Source of the DNA: Candidatus Bathyarchaeota archaeon | GTDB lineage: Archaea; Thermoproteota; Bathyarchaeia; 40CM-2-53-6; FEN-987 | Length of the DNA stretch: 59,072 bases | Direction of reading: 5' to 3' | NCBI GenBank assembly: GCA_022865625.1 | Contig: JALHTB010000011.1 | Span: 1 to 59,072 of the forward strand | Part shown: positions 24,127 to 31,350 of the stretch, piece by piece | Numbering within the stretch: position 1 is the first letter of the stretch | How the letters are laid out: the number at the start of each line of letters is the position of its first letter | The notes under the pieces: model-generated | Databases searched by the model: none | Seen by the model: only the letters and a program-made list of their open reading frames with translations | What the model was told of the DNA's origin: nothing | Made by a program: the position numbers and the translations under genes

Positions 24127-25163
24127 CGTCGCCTCTTCCGTTTAGACTTAAGCGGGGTTTTGAGGAACTTCTCGCATGCTTCCCGGAAGCGGACAGGATC
24201 CGTCCCTATCGAAACATAGGCTTTGGAAGCTTTGAATTTGATGTCTTGCCCGCGCATTGGACACTTCTTCTTGCTTGAGGCGGTACACTGATAGTGTGTG
24301 AGCCGTGAACCGCATCCTGGGCATTTCACAGCTTCTACTACAATCTGGCAATATTTCTTGATCAATGGCAAGTCTGCAATGTCAAGGATCGCGGCAATTA
24401 GCTCCGGCTGCCTCCGTGCTGTTGCGATCTTCCGGGCCTTCTCAGTCAGTTCTTGTTCGCTGGCAAGCGACTTGTCACTTTCTGCTAGGACTTTGCGCAC
24501 AAAGTCGGTTTCTTCAACTGTGAGGTTCTGCTCTTTCGTTACCTTCGTTAATGCTTTTTGCGATTCCGGTTTCTTGAGTTTCGTGATGACGTTTGCATGA
24601 CTTGTGCTTATCTTGCCCTGTGCGAGATCCTGTTTGAGTCCCTCATCTCCCTTGACTTTGCGCCATAATGCGAGGCAGTATTCTACTTTGGCTTGCGACA
24701 AATTGAGGTCCTTTGCTAATCGTTTCTGTTCCTCTTCCACATTTCCGTGAGGGGTGTCAACGATTATTTTTTCGAAGTGTCGTCCAAGGTCCAGGTCAGA
24801 TAGCGGCAGGGAAGAGTTTTCCCGGAAAGCCTGTAGGTATGCATCTCGACCCTTGAATGGTGATAGAAATGCGGGTATTGAACCGATTGGAATGACTTGG
24901 CCGCTCTTATTGAAGGTAACTGGTTTGTTTCTTGCTGCGAGTTCTGTGAGAATCCGGAATCGTTTCCCACCGTTTACGATGCCGAATCCTTCATCGTCTT
25001 TAGCAACCTCTATGGCATCGTCAAGTCCATGATTAGGTATGTCCTTGCGCAACCATGCAAAATGCGTCTTGTAAGTCTCGTCTGGTGTCTGTTCGATGTT
25101 GTAGCGTTCATGAACTTCCGACAGCCTTGGGTAGAAGATTACTTGTTCAGTCAATCTTCTCAC
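24123..25163 (-). CDS. parB: ParB-like partition/DNA-binding protein
   Basis: 346 residues. 'FGIVNGGKRFRIL' (60-72) corresponds to the ParB/Srx nucleotide-binding box. The helix-turn-helix region is at about 144-195 ('KRLAKDLNLSQAKVEYCLALW' and 'GKISTSHANVITKL'). A C-terminal zinc motif (CPGC...C...C, about 279-300) and a very basic tail (KSKRKRRR) follow. ParB proteins load onto parS sites and segregate DNA with a ParA ATPase. No ParA is visible in the window, so it could be a stand-alone Noc-like or regulatory protein. Confidence 0.75.
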   Translation of the reverse strand: MRRLTEQVIFYPRLSEVHERYNIEQTPDETYKTHFAWLRKDIPNHGLDDAIEVAKDDEGFGIVNGGKRFRILTELAARNKPVTFNKSGQVIPIGSIPAFLSPFKGRDAYLQAFRENSSLPLSDLDLGRHFEKIIVDTPHGNVEEEQKRLAKDLNLSQAKVEYCLALWRKVKGDEGLKQDLAQGKISTSHANVITKLKKPESQKALTKVTKEQNLTVEETDFVRKVLAESDKSLASEQELTEKARKIATARRQPELIAAILDIADLPLIKKYCQIVVEAVKCPGCGSRLTHYQCTASSKKKCPMRGQDIKFKASKAYVSIGTDPVRFREACEKFLKTPLKSKRKRRR

Positions 25164-25905
25164 CTGCTACCGGATAGACGCTGATTGGTGGAAGGCCAAA
25201 ATCAATGAGTAGTGCGTCCAATGCGGTAACTATGTCCTTCCGGGGGCGAACTTCTACACGTCGCAAGATCTTCTCGCAATGCGCGACGAGCAAATTTAGG
25301 CGAGCCTTCCCGAGATGGAGCACACGGTCGTTATGTCGCCACAGTTCCTCTCTAGCGATTACTGCGTTAGGATGCTCTTGGCCTCTTACACTGCTCTTAA
25401 CTATGGCATTCAGGACACGTTCATTCTCCGTTAGATCCTTCCGTTCCTCACGGTCTGCAAGATTGAAAGAGCCGCCGTGAGCTGCTTGGCGAATGTCATG
25501 CATTATTTCTCTCATCGTACTTGGTGCAGATCCAACCTTCTCTTGTGTGAAGTTGCATGTTGGTTTGCGGCCATATTCTGTCTCCCCAGGGTCGTCCTCA
25601 ATGTTAGATTCGATCACAGAGCCTTGGTTCTCACAACTCACTGTTCTGCAAACGACCTCTTGCACATCAGGCATGTTACCATCAATGTTTGGTTCAAGTT
25701 GGTCATGGCAGAGTAGACAGTAACCATACATCCAAGGCGCCGGAAGCATCCAACCAACCCGCTTGCAGATCGCGTTCACGCAGAGAACATGCTGAATAGA
25801 CGGAAGTTTCTGCTGCATCGCATAGCCGAGCGCTAACACTAATTCCTCTTTGCAAGACTCGCAACGACCATACATCGCTTGCCCCTGCTGAATCATCGTT
25901 TCCAT
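25147..25905 (-). CDS. Zinc-finger hypothetical protein upstream of ParB
   Basis: 252 residues. CESC (15-18), a second Cys pair around 42-48, CLLC (63-66) and another Cys pair near 86-91 suggest two tandem zinc ribbons in the first 100 residues. The C-terminal 120 residues are helical. ATG 25905 has a strong RBS (GGAGGT, spacing 8). It overlaps the ParB start by 17 bases, so it is probably a partner in partition or regulation. Confidence 0.55.
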   Translation of the reverse strand: METMIQQGQAMYGRCESCKEELVLALGYAMQQKLPSIQHVLCVNAICKRVGWMLPAPWMYGYCLLCHDQLEPNIDGNMPDVQEVVCRTVSCENQGSVIESNIEDDPGETEYGRKPTCNFTQEKVGSAPSTMREIMHDIRQAAHGGSFNLADREERKDLTENERVLNAIVKSSVRGQEHPNAVIAREELWRHNDRVLHLGKARLNLLVAHCEKILRRVEVRPRKDIVTALDALLIDFGLPPISVYPVAGEKID

Positions 25906-25945
25906 TTTTACCTACCTCCTCTATTGTTCCAGATTTTCTTCTATG

Positions 25946-26012
25946 GTAGGCACAGGCTCAAGCGCACGCGGGTTGGTTCACCCCTCCACGTAGCGAAGAG
26001 TTGAAGGCCTAC
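25946..26012 (-). other. Structured leader of the ParB cluster
   Basis: GTAGGC (25946-25951) and GCCTAC (26007-26012) form an outer stem enclosing a GGGT/ACCC hairpin (25970-25983). The segment lies 41-108 bases upstream of ATG 25905. It resembles a tRNA in size but has no anticodon arm or T-loop. Possible leader RNA or DNA cruciform. Confidence 0.35.
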
Positions 26013-26134
26013 TATTCTTCTTCAGCTTGCTCCAAATCGAGGCCGCAATACGGACAGTTCTCAGCAGACTCCGGAATAGAACGTGAACACATGCGACAAT
26101 GACGTAGCTGCTTTTGCTGCGGTTGCTGCGGCAT
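26012..26134 (-). CDS. 40-residue zinc-ribbon microprotein
   Basis: MPQQPQQ start at 26134, then CRMC and CPYCG (Cys13, 16, 27, 30), a compact zinc ribbon with an acidic tail ending at tandem TAG stops. RBS is weak. The Cys spacing strongly suggests a real folded microprotein. Confidence 0.5.
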   Translation of the reverse strand: MPQQPQQKQLRHCRMCSRSIPESAENCPYCGLDLEQAEEE

Positions 26135-26164
26135 CCTATGGGGTCTGTACTTGCGAGTCTATCT

Positions 26165-26401
26165 TCAAGAGCCCAAGAGCCTCATGACGATCGTTGCATA
26201 ATCTCGGGCTGTAGTTGCTGTGACCAAGTAGCGGCCTCTTGCCTCAGCGAATAATTTGTCGAAAGTTCTGGGCGCATCCCATCTGATGCCTTGACTTGTC
26301 GCCCAGGTGAAGAGCTCCCGGATTCTGCGCTCGCGTTCGACGACACGATCGCGGGATATTCTACGGTCACGTTCGACCTTCGTGAATGCAAGATGGCTCA
26401 T
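26165..26401 (-). CDS. Small Arg-rich hypothetical protein
   Basis: 78 residues from ATG 26401, the start used because the longer frame overlaps the PAPS-like gene. Strongly basic helix (ERDRRISRDRVVERERRIR) then a C-terminal helical part. It starts ten bases after the upstream stop. Function unknown. Confidence 0.4.
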   Translation of the reverse strand: MSHLAFTKVERDRRISRDRVVERERRIRELFTWATSQGIRWDAPRTFDKLFAEARGRYLVTATTARDYATIVMRLLGS

Positions 26402-26411
26402 ATTCGAGCTT

Positions 26412-26780
26412 TCATGTGAACCATTGCGAGAGTTGAGCCTGTTCGACTGTCGCGCGTAACTTCTGAACATAGCGGTACATGCGCGGGTTAGTTTTTGCCA
26501 GTTGCTTCTCCCACCCCAGAAAGCCCGTGCAAGGCATACATCCACTACGCGGAACCTTCTCGTAGATTGGGTTGACTGGTATCTGGTGCTCACGCAAGTA
26601 GCTCCAGACTTGCTCATGTGTCCAAAACGCTAAGGGATTGAATTTCGTGATGACACCGTACTTGTGCGAGGTGTAGTTCTGCCCGAACTGGGAGAATGCG
26701 AACATACGAGCACGAGACTCCGCTGCTCGCATACCCGTAATCTCTGCTTCGATTCCAAACTGTTTGATACGCAAAACCAC
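26412..26780 (-). pseudogene. PAPS-reductase-like protein lacking its PP-loop N-terminus
   Basis: 122 residues corresponding to the C-terminal two-thirds of the PAPS/adenylyl-sulfate reductase family: 'ITGMRAAESRAR', 'FNPLAFWTHEQVWSYLREHQIP' and 'RSGCMPCTGF'. The N-terminal SGGKDS pyrophosphatase loop is absent. Upstream sequence instead encodes a LAGLIDADG fragment in another frame. Without the PP-loop it should not bind nucleotide, so it is probably a broken gene. Related proteins occur in sulfur assimilation and DNA phosphorothioation, but no other dnd gene is seen. Confidence 0.65.
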
Positions 26781-26943
26781 CGAACTGCTCTTTCAATCGA
26801 AGGATGATCTTGCTATTACTATTGCTGATTCGAGCGTGTAATTGGGTGTGATGAACACCAGATGTCCTTCTGTTGTAGAAACTGACAGATCCTTCTCCAT
26901 CAAAGAGACCTGCAACATATTCAAGAGACAAGCAGCAAACCAA
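26781..26943 (-). mobile_element. Truncated LAGLIDADG homing-endonuclease fragment
   Basis: TTG 26943 opens a frame with 'LEYVAGLFDGEGSVSF', a clear LAGLIDADG helix, followed by 'IILRLKEQFGG' typical of the following fold. The similarity stops where the PAPS-reductase-like coding begins at about 26780. It is a half-domain remnant joined out of frame. The frame formally continues to 26614. Confidence 0.65.
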
Positions 26944-26949
26944 CGCCTA

Positions 26950-27234
26950 TCACGCAACATTTTGTTTCTTCAGATATTCGGCAACGAGAACTTCTGGTGA
27001 CGGCAACGGTTCATATAGGTTTAGTCCTGTGTGGTTATGTGTTTGTTGCTCCTCACTACTAGACGGAGAGACGTGTCCACAGATGAGGCAGATATGATGG
27101 CCATTCACAATCATTCTATTCACAACTGAGACATGCGCCGCGATGAAGCGGACAACCACACGCAACGACCCTGTTTGTGCCGGGTTCAAAACATTGAGCG
27201 GGCGAACCGTATCGAACTTCATGTCCGCACCCAT
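26950..27234 (-). CDS. Small zinc-finger-like protein
   Basis: 94 residues, or 90 if it starts at the internal Met. A C2H2-like site (CLIC, then HNH; about 49-67) sits after a beta-rich N-terminus. A second minus-strand frame (27116-27337) with more Cys overlaps, but this frame is better placed after the upstream structured region. Function unknown. Confidence 0.4.
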   Translation of the reverse strand: MGADMKFDTVRPLNVLNPAQTGSLRVVVRFIAAHVSVVNRMIVNGHHICLICGHVSPSSSEEQQTHNHTGLNLYEPLPSPEVLVAEYLKKQNVA

Positions 27235-27291
27235 CGCATAGGAAACTTCGAGAACATGAATCAGAAAACGTCATTGAGGGGTCGCTAAGGA

Positions 27292-27341
27292 AAATGTGGG
27301 GCTCAGCTGCTGGACCCAACCGAGCCCCGACACGCACATTT
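27292..27341. other. Bulged 13-bp inverted repeat (structured RNA or oriT-like site)
   Basis: AAATGTG followed by GGGCTC (27292-27304) pairs with GAGCCC (27322-27327) and CACATTT (27335-27341), leaving a 17-nt loop and a 7-nt bulge. It sits in a 171-bp gene-free stretch. Possible roles are a structured RNA or a transfer origin recognised by a relaxase not seen here. Confidence 0.45.
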
Positions 27342-27405
27342 GGGGAGATCTAAGCGGGTTGCTCGTCGCTTGCTGCTCGTTCCTACAGTAATGAAAATCA
27401 CTTAG

Positions 27406-27507
27406 TTAGAAGTGACAGAAGAGGCGAAACGCAACAGCACATTCCTCAATGGATCTGAAACCGTACTTGCGGGCCAACTCTTTGAGGGTTAATGGTTGGC
27501 TATTCAT
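27406..27507 (-). CDS. 33-residue HTH-like microprotein
   Basis: ATG 27507 with GGAG ten bases upstream encodes 'LTLKELARKYGFRSIEEC', which resembles one helix-turn-helix. It may be a remnant of, or a minimal, DNA-binding protein. Confidence 0.35.
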   Translation of the reverse strand: MNSQPLTLKELARKYGFRSIEECAVAFRLFCHF

Positions 27508-27552
27508 TTCTGGGAATCTCCAACTTTGGGGGCAGCCGCATCCGATCGTCTT

Positions 27553-27711
27553 TCAAGTGTCTTCCTTTATTCCCTTGACAGCAACTTCAGCTCGTGCGAG
27601 AAGCAACAGTGGAACATCCATCTTGACTTTCTTACCCAATTCCTTGAGTTCACGCTTCAGATTCTCTAGTTCGAGAAGCGCCAAATCAACACGATACGCA
27701 AGATCAGTCAT
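27553..27711 (-). CDS. 52-residue coiled-coil microprotein
   Basis: ATG 27711 overlaps the stop of the HNH gene (ATGA). Heptad-like helix 'DLALLELENLKRELKELGKK' then a second helix. Translational coupling supports expression. It could dimerise with a regulator or with the HNH protein. Confidence 0.5.
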   Translation of the reverse strand: MTDLAYRVDLALLELENLKRELKELGKKVKMDVPLLLLARAEVAVKGIKEDT

Positions 27712-28814
27712 GTCGCGTCATCGTCCTCTTCCATTTTGGGCACGATCCCGCCATGCTTCTCTATCCAGTCCTTACGCAGCATGACATATTTTCTGCCACC
27801 AATCTGCTGGATCTCCAAAGGCCCACCGTAATGATCCTCATGGATATATCCCAAATATGTTTTCCAGCTACCTAGACCAAGTGCACGAGGAGCCATGTAT
27901 GCTAACTGCATCAAACCAAGCATCTCACGCCCCTCAAACGGTCCCTTAACTGGCCCTCCAACTGGATCCCTCAACTGATTAAGAATCCAAGCATCCCACA
28001 GAGCACGCTCACGATCATGCTTCTCACCCTCACGATTACTCCAACGCACCACACTCGGATAACTCCTTACACCAACCCCCACCACGCCCGCAGTCACGCC
28101 CGCAGTCGCGCTCACAGCTGTCTCTCTCTCTCTCTCCTCTGGGTGGACGAGGCTCGACAGCCTCACTCTCACTTGCTTTGCACGTAAGTTGCTGTTCACT
28201 CGTGAGTTACACACTTGATCCACTAGGCGCAGGTTCCATCGCATGTTATTCTCCGGAATGCCGTTGATGTGGTGAACATTGAGAACCAACGGGTCGGAAA
28301 CGATTAGCCTACATCCCTCTGTGCATCTCACTCCGTCGCGTCCGGCTAGGTAAACGACTGCGCGTTCTCGGTTCTTACCCTTCAGAACCTTGACCCTTTC
28401 CCATGAGAACTTCGTTACCTCGTGATCCTCACGTTCCCAAGCGTTCTCTCCCCCCCAAGGCTGGCCCGACAAGGCTAGCTGGACAGGCCCGCTAGGCCCG
28501 CCTAGTAGGCTCGACGCAGCAACTTCTTTAGCTCCAGCAGGCTGGCCTTGGCTAGCCTCGGAAGCCTCGATAGGCTGGCTGGCTGGCTGGCCTTGGCTGG
28601 TCGCTGGTAGGGCTGGCTGGCTCGGTTGAACTTGAGCTGACTGGCTTGAGCCACCCTCGCATGGCTGGTCCGCCTGGCCTTGGCTGGCCTCAGCTGGCGT
28701 GCCCGGCATACCCTCAGAGGCAAGCCTGTTGTTACCTTGCGTAACGGTTAAATCGGGCACGTTACCTCTAGTAACCAAGTGTTTCACCGCTTGAAGTCTG
28801 AAGTTTGGGGGCAT
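27708..28814 (-). CDS. HNH-nuclease-like protein with repeat-derived linker
   Basis: Up to 368 residues; the start is uncertain because the ATG at 28814 lacks an RBS, and internal starts such as 28709 are possible. Residues about 40-115 are a low-complexity Ser/Gln/Ala/Pro linker from a GGCTGG-rich DNA repeat. The HNH core follows ('RDGVRCTEGC', 'LNVHHINGIPENNMRWNLRLVDQVCNSRVN', about 158-206). The C-terminal 110 residues have a helical fold ending in a basic and then acidic tail. Likely a DNA nuclease of the element. Confidence 0.6.
   Translation of the reverse strand: MPPNFRLQAVKHLVTRGNVPDLTVTQGNNRLASEGMPGTPAEASQGQADQPCEGGSSQSAQVQPSQPALPATSQGQPASQPIEASEASQGQPAGAKEVAASSLLGGPSGPVQLALSGQPWGGENAWEREDHEVTKFSWERVKVLKGKNRERAVVYLAGRDGVRCTEGCRLIVSDPLVLNVHHINGIPENNMRWNLRLVDQVCNSRVNSNLRAKQVRVRLSSLVHPEERERETAVSATAGVTAGVVGVGVRSYPSVVRWSNREGEKHDRERALWDAWILNQLRDPVGGPVKGPFEGREMLGLMQLAYMAPRALGLGSWKTYLGYIHEDHYGGPLEIQQIGGRKYVMLRKDWIEKHGGIVPKMEEDDDAT
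28505..28720. repeat. GGCTGG-rich degenerate tandem repeat inside the HNH gene
   Basis: Repeats such as GGCTGGCTGGCTGGCC and TTGGCTGG occur many times over about 210 bp, in register with Ser/Gln/Pro/Ala codons on the minus strand. Slippage expansion is likely. The segment is far more repetitive than neighbouring DNA. Confidence 0.65.
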
Positions 28815-28819
28815 AAAGG

Positions 28820-28975
28820 ATGGCTGAGAAGCTACTCAGATGTGAGGGTTGCCAAGAACCTCTAGCGCCCTTAATGGACAAAGCCTTCATCTGCGAAAAC
28901 AGGAAATGCCAGTTCTTCCGAGAACCACGTTGGGTCAAAGCACTCTTCAAACAGAGCTTCATCCTAGAAGCTTAG
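28820..28975 (+). CDS. 51-residue zinc-ribbon protein on the opposite strand
   Basis: ATG 28820 opens a frame with CEGC and CENRKC (Cys8, 11, 25, 30), a plausible zinc ribbon, and a basic helical tail. It is one of few rightward genes in the element. Its start is only 6 bp from the ATG at 28814 on the other strand, so that HNH start is doubtful. Confidence 0.45.
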   Translation: MAEKLLRCEGCQEPLAPLMDKAFICENRKCQFFREPRWVKALFKQSFILEA

Positions 28976-29020
28976 TCAATTCTGTCTGAGCACGATTGTC
29001 CGCTGCTTTCCCGCCGAGTT

Positions 29021-29845
29021 TCATTGAGTTGCCCAGATTCCGTGTCCGTCTATCGGTGTGAAACTCTCCTGTAGAGTCCGTCGAATTGTAGCCTGCCATG
29101 TTGGGTTATCCGCAGTCTTCGGGTGATCCTCAAGATGCTTGTAGATCTCTTTCAGATGAGCTTCTCCACCAAGCGCAGTTAAAGCGCGGCGAGTCAATTC
29201 TTCCCAAGTAATTGACTTGAATCCTGTGAAGATCAAGACTTTCTCATGCATTATTGGAATCCAGTTACGGTTCGCGTATTGCGGCCCATGTCGCCTCATG
29301 CTTTTGACGCCATGTTGCACCTTGATGAGTTCATATTGCAATTCATCCAGAAAGAGCACTTCGAGACAAGCTCCGAGAGGGTACAGTTTCCCATTCTTTC
29401 GGCGGTTCCCGATCAGTATGATGATGTAGCCGTCTTTTGTGAGATGCCGCGCCAGTCTCAAGATTATCTCGGAAAGCCGATGCAAGTATTCATCCAAACG
29501 CTTGATACGAGAAAGATCCGCCGATTCACCACTGTAGCGGACCATGTCCATGTAAGGCGGATGAAGGAAAACTAAGTCGTACCGTTTAACGCCCAAGTCA
29601 AGGCTTCCCGCGTCAAACCCGTCTCGCAGATCAAAGGCATCGCATGGAATTCCAAGTTCCTTGCAGACATCCTTTGTCGTGCCACTCCCACTCATAGGAT
29701 CGAGAACAGAATTTGGTCTGAAATCCAGAAGCAAGTCTCGAACCAGGAAACCGCTAGTGTTACCTCGATACTTCCCGTCTCCGTATGGCCCACGCTCCGG
29801 GTAAGAGAGAACAGAAGAACGAAGCTGCCGAAAACGCGGATTCAT
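29021..29845 (-). CDS. DNA methyltransferase with C-terminal winged-helix-like domain
   Basis: 274 residues. The AdoMet motif DPMSGSGTT (49-57) precedes the catalytic motif HPPY (95-98), where His replaces the usual D/N/S. A C-terminal HTH-like region (about 225-270, 'LTRRALTALGG...', 'ATIRRTLQ') probably helps DNA binding. It should methylate adenine N6 or cytosine N4 in the element's or host's DNA. No restriction enzyme partner is adjacent, so it looks like an orphan, protective or regulatory enzyme. Confidence 0.75.
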   Translation of the reverse strand: MNPRFRQLRSSVLSYPERGPYGDGKYRGNTSGFLVRDLLLDFRPNSVLDPMSGSGTTKDVCKELGIPCDAFDLRDGFDAGSLDLGVKRYDLVFLHPPYMDMVRYSGESADLSRIKRLDEYLHRLSEIILRLARHLTKDGYIIILIGNRRKNGKLYPLGACLEVLFLDELQYELIKVQHGVKSMRRHGPQYANRNWIPIMHEKVLIFTGFKSITWEELTRRALTALGGEAHLKEIYKHLEDHPKTADNPTWQATIRRTLQESFTPIDGHGIWATQ

Positions 29846-30315
29846 TTTAGTCTAAGAAACGCACAAGGACTATTGAACTGCACCAAGGTTTCCCCCGTTC
29901 CTTTACTAATTATGATAAAAGCACAGCCAACGAACAAGACGATCAAGTTCACAACCCACATCGCACTCATCGGAACATGGACTCCTTGCCACCACTCGAC
30001 CACGCTAGGATTAAGGGTAATTCCTGTGGCTACTCGATAGACTTCTCGTAGAATGTTAGCGCCCATTCCCGCGATGGCAAGCCCAATGAGCAAGAGACCG
30101 ACGTTTCCAAGCGTGATCCGTCCAAAGATCGCCCACCAAAACCCGAGCCACATGACGGATAGAATTGCACCTAAAACATGCTGATACGGAAAACCTACCG
30201 CGAACTTACTGAACAAATCTATCCCGAACCAAGCGTCCCACCACGCACTAGCAAGACAAAGGCCAAACCACAAGGCCACAGGACTATGAGCAATACACCT
30301 TGTTTTCGTTGCCAT
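29842..30315 (-). CDS. Four-helix membrane protein
   Basis: 157 residues with hydrophobic helices at about 13-32, 46-70, 72-92 and 115-140. The stop overlaps the methyltransferase start (ATGA). Function unknown. Confidence 0.5.
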   Translation of the reverse strand: MATKTRCIAHSPVALWFGLCLASAWWDAWFGIDLFSKFAVGFPYQHVLGAILSVMWLGFWWAIFGRITLGNVGLLLIGLAIAGMGANILREVYRVATGITLNPSVVEWWQGVHVPMSAMWVVNLIVLFVGCAFIIISKGTGETLVQFNSPCAFLRLK

Positions 30316-30339
30316 TAGACTAATCTCTTATTCGGCCTA

Positions 30340-30543
30340 TCATTGGCGTTGAATGACCTCTCCTGTTTCCTTGAGTCTGACGCACCGAAGAGGAATATCT
30401 TGATTCGCAGTTTGAGGACTGTCAAGAACAAACGAGACTCGAACAACAACAGTGTCATGTAGCAGTAGGCGCATTCGGGGCGATAGTAGCACGCTTTCCC
30501 GAAATGATACAGTCTCATCAAGATCCCCCAAGGAAACCCACAC
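30340..30543 (-). CDS. Small hypothetical protein
   Basis: 67 residues with beta-rich sequence ('VVVRVSFVLDSPQT', 'CVRLKETGEVIQ'). Preferred over a competing frame (30315-30587) whose composition looks random. Function unknown. Confidence 0.35.
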   Translation of the reverse strand: MWVSLGDLDETVSFRESVLLSPRMRLLLHDTVVVRVSFVLDSPQTANQDIPLRCVRLKETGEVIQRQ

Positions 30544-30603
30544 CAGTTATGGGTGGGAGGAAATGGTACGTTCTTGTAGCTCCACACACGTAGTTTGGTT
30601 GCC

Positions 30604-30627
30604 CAAACTTGGTCTAGTCAAAGTTTG
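30604..30627. promoter_or_regulatory. Inverted repeat upstream of the 30340-30543 gene
   Basis: CAAACTT (30604-30610) and AAGTTTG (30621-30627) form 7-bp arms with a 10-bp spacer. The site lies between the stop of one leftward gene and the start of the next, so it may be an operator or terminator stem. Confidence 0.3.
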
Positions 30628-30661
30628 CATTGTTTCCACCATCTCAAGCTCCCGACTTTAG

Positions 30662-30985
30662 TTATGGAGTCCTTGACTGACTTTTCCTGAGCGTCCATCC
30701 AGATAGTGCGAGAACACAGATTGAAAGCAGTATGAGTGCTACCGCGTCGAGGCCCGCTTGCGCCAGCATTGCATAGTCTTCAGTGGAGTCTAGATGTATT
30801 GCGCTCGTCCATGCTTGCGCCTGCGGGTCGTCTGCACGCCACCCGAAATAGCAGACCTCTTGAACCTCACCTGACCGCCACACATGCACAAGCTCATGCA
30901 CCCCAGAGCCGCCAACGACACCAGCGCCAAAACCGAGAAAGACCGAGAAGAGAAGGAACACTGGGGTGACTATGCGGGGATTCAA
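30662..30985 (-). CDS. Membrane protein with HExxH-like motif
   Basis: 107 residues: N-terminal helix (7-28) ending in 'GVHELVHVW', which contains HELVH, then a short outer region with 'CYFGW' and a C-terminal helix (about 78-96). HExxH is the zinc ligand of metalloproteases such as M50, but the rest of such a domain is absent, so protease function is uncertain. Confidence 0.45.
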   Translation of the reverse strand: MNPRIVTPVFLLFSVFLGFGAGVVGGSGVHELVHVWRSGEVQEVCYFGWRADDPQAQAWTSAIHLDSTEDYAMLAQAGLDAVALILLSICVLALSGWTLRKSQSRTP

Positions 30986-31350
30986 CCTAGTAAAAGTTTC
31001 AGTGGATCCACGCTGATGAGCAGCAAAGTCAGAGCCGCCCCTACTGTGAGGGCCACTACCACAGTGCAGATGACCTCTTTCGCTTTCATCCGCAAGTGGA
31101 AGCCTCCTCGAACAAGGCTGGATCGAGTTCGCATAATCAACGCTCCTGACAGAATCATCGCTACGCTAATGTCAAATGCGAACGTCCAGTGTCCCGAATC
31201 CAAGCAAGCAAGGAAGAATGGAAGACAGAACTGCCAATGCGACTCCGAGAGAGGATGCACTGATAATGTTGAGGCGACATCGAAACTGAGCCAACAGCCG
31301 CCTAGAACAAGGCAAAGCCCACACGTGAGATTGAGAAACTCCGCTTTCAT
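30982..31350 (-). CDS. Multi-helix membrane protein
   Basis: 122 residues with about three or four hydrophobic segments (8-28, 45-70, 95-115). It overlaps both neighbours by one to four bases (ATGA-type), so it belongs to the same transcript. Function unknown. Confidence 0.45.
   Translation of the reverse strand: MKAEFLNLTCGLCLVLGGCWLSFDVASTLSVHPLSESHWQFCLPFFLACLDSGHWTFAFDISVAMILSGALIMRTRSSLVRGGFHLRMKAKEVICTVVVALTVGAALTLLLISVDPLKLLLG

Noticed and set aside
25946..26012. tRNA-sized folded segment upstream of the ParB cluster
   Set aside because: The outer stem and one hairpin fit, but there is no anticodon arm with a 7-base loop and no T-loop. I list it only as a structured leader.
27116..27337. 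Cys-rich 73-codon minus-strand frame
   Set aside because: It overlaps the 26950-27234 gene and its start lies in the structured repeat, so it is less likely to be translated.
28505..28720. Possible CRISPR-like array from repeated GGCTGG units
   Set aside because: The repeats are short, irregular, without spacers and lie inside a coding frame. No Cas genes are present.
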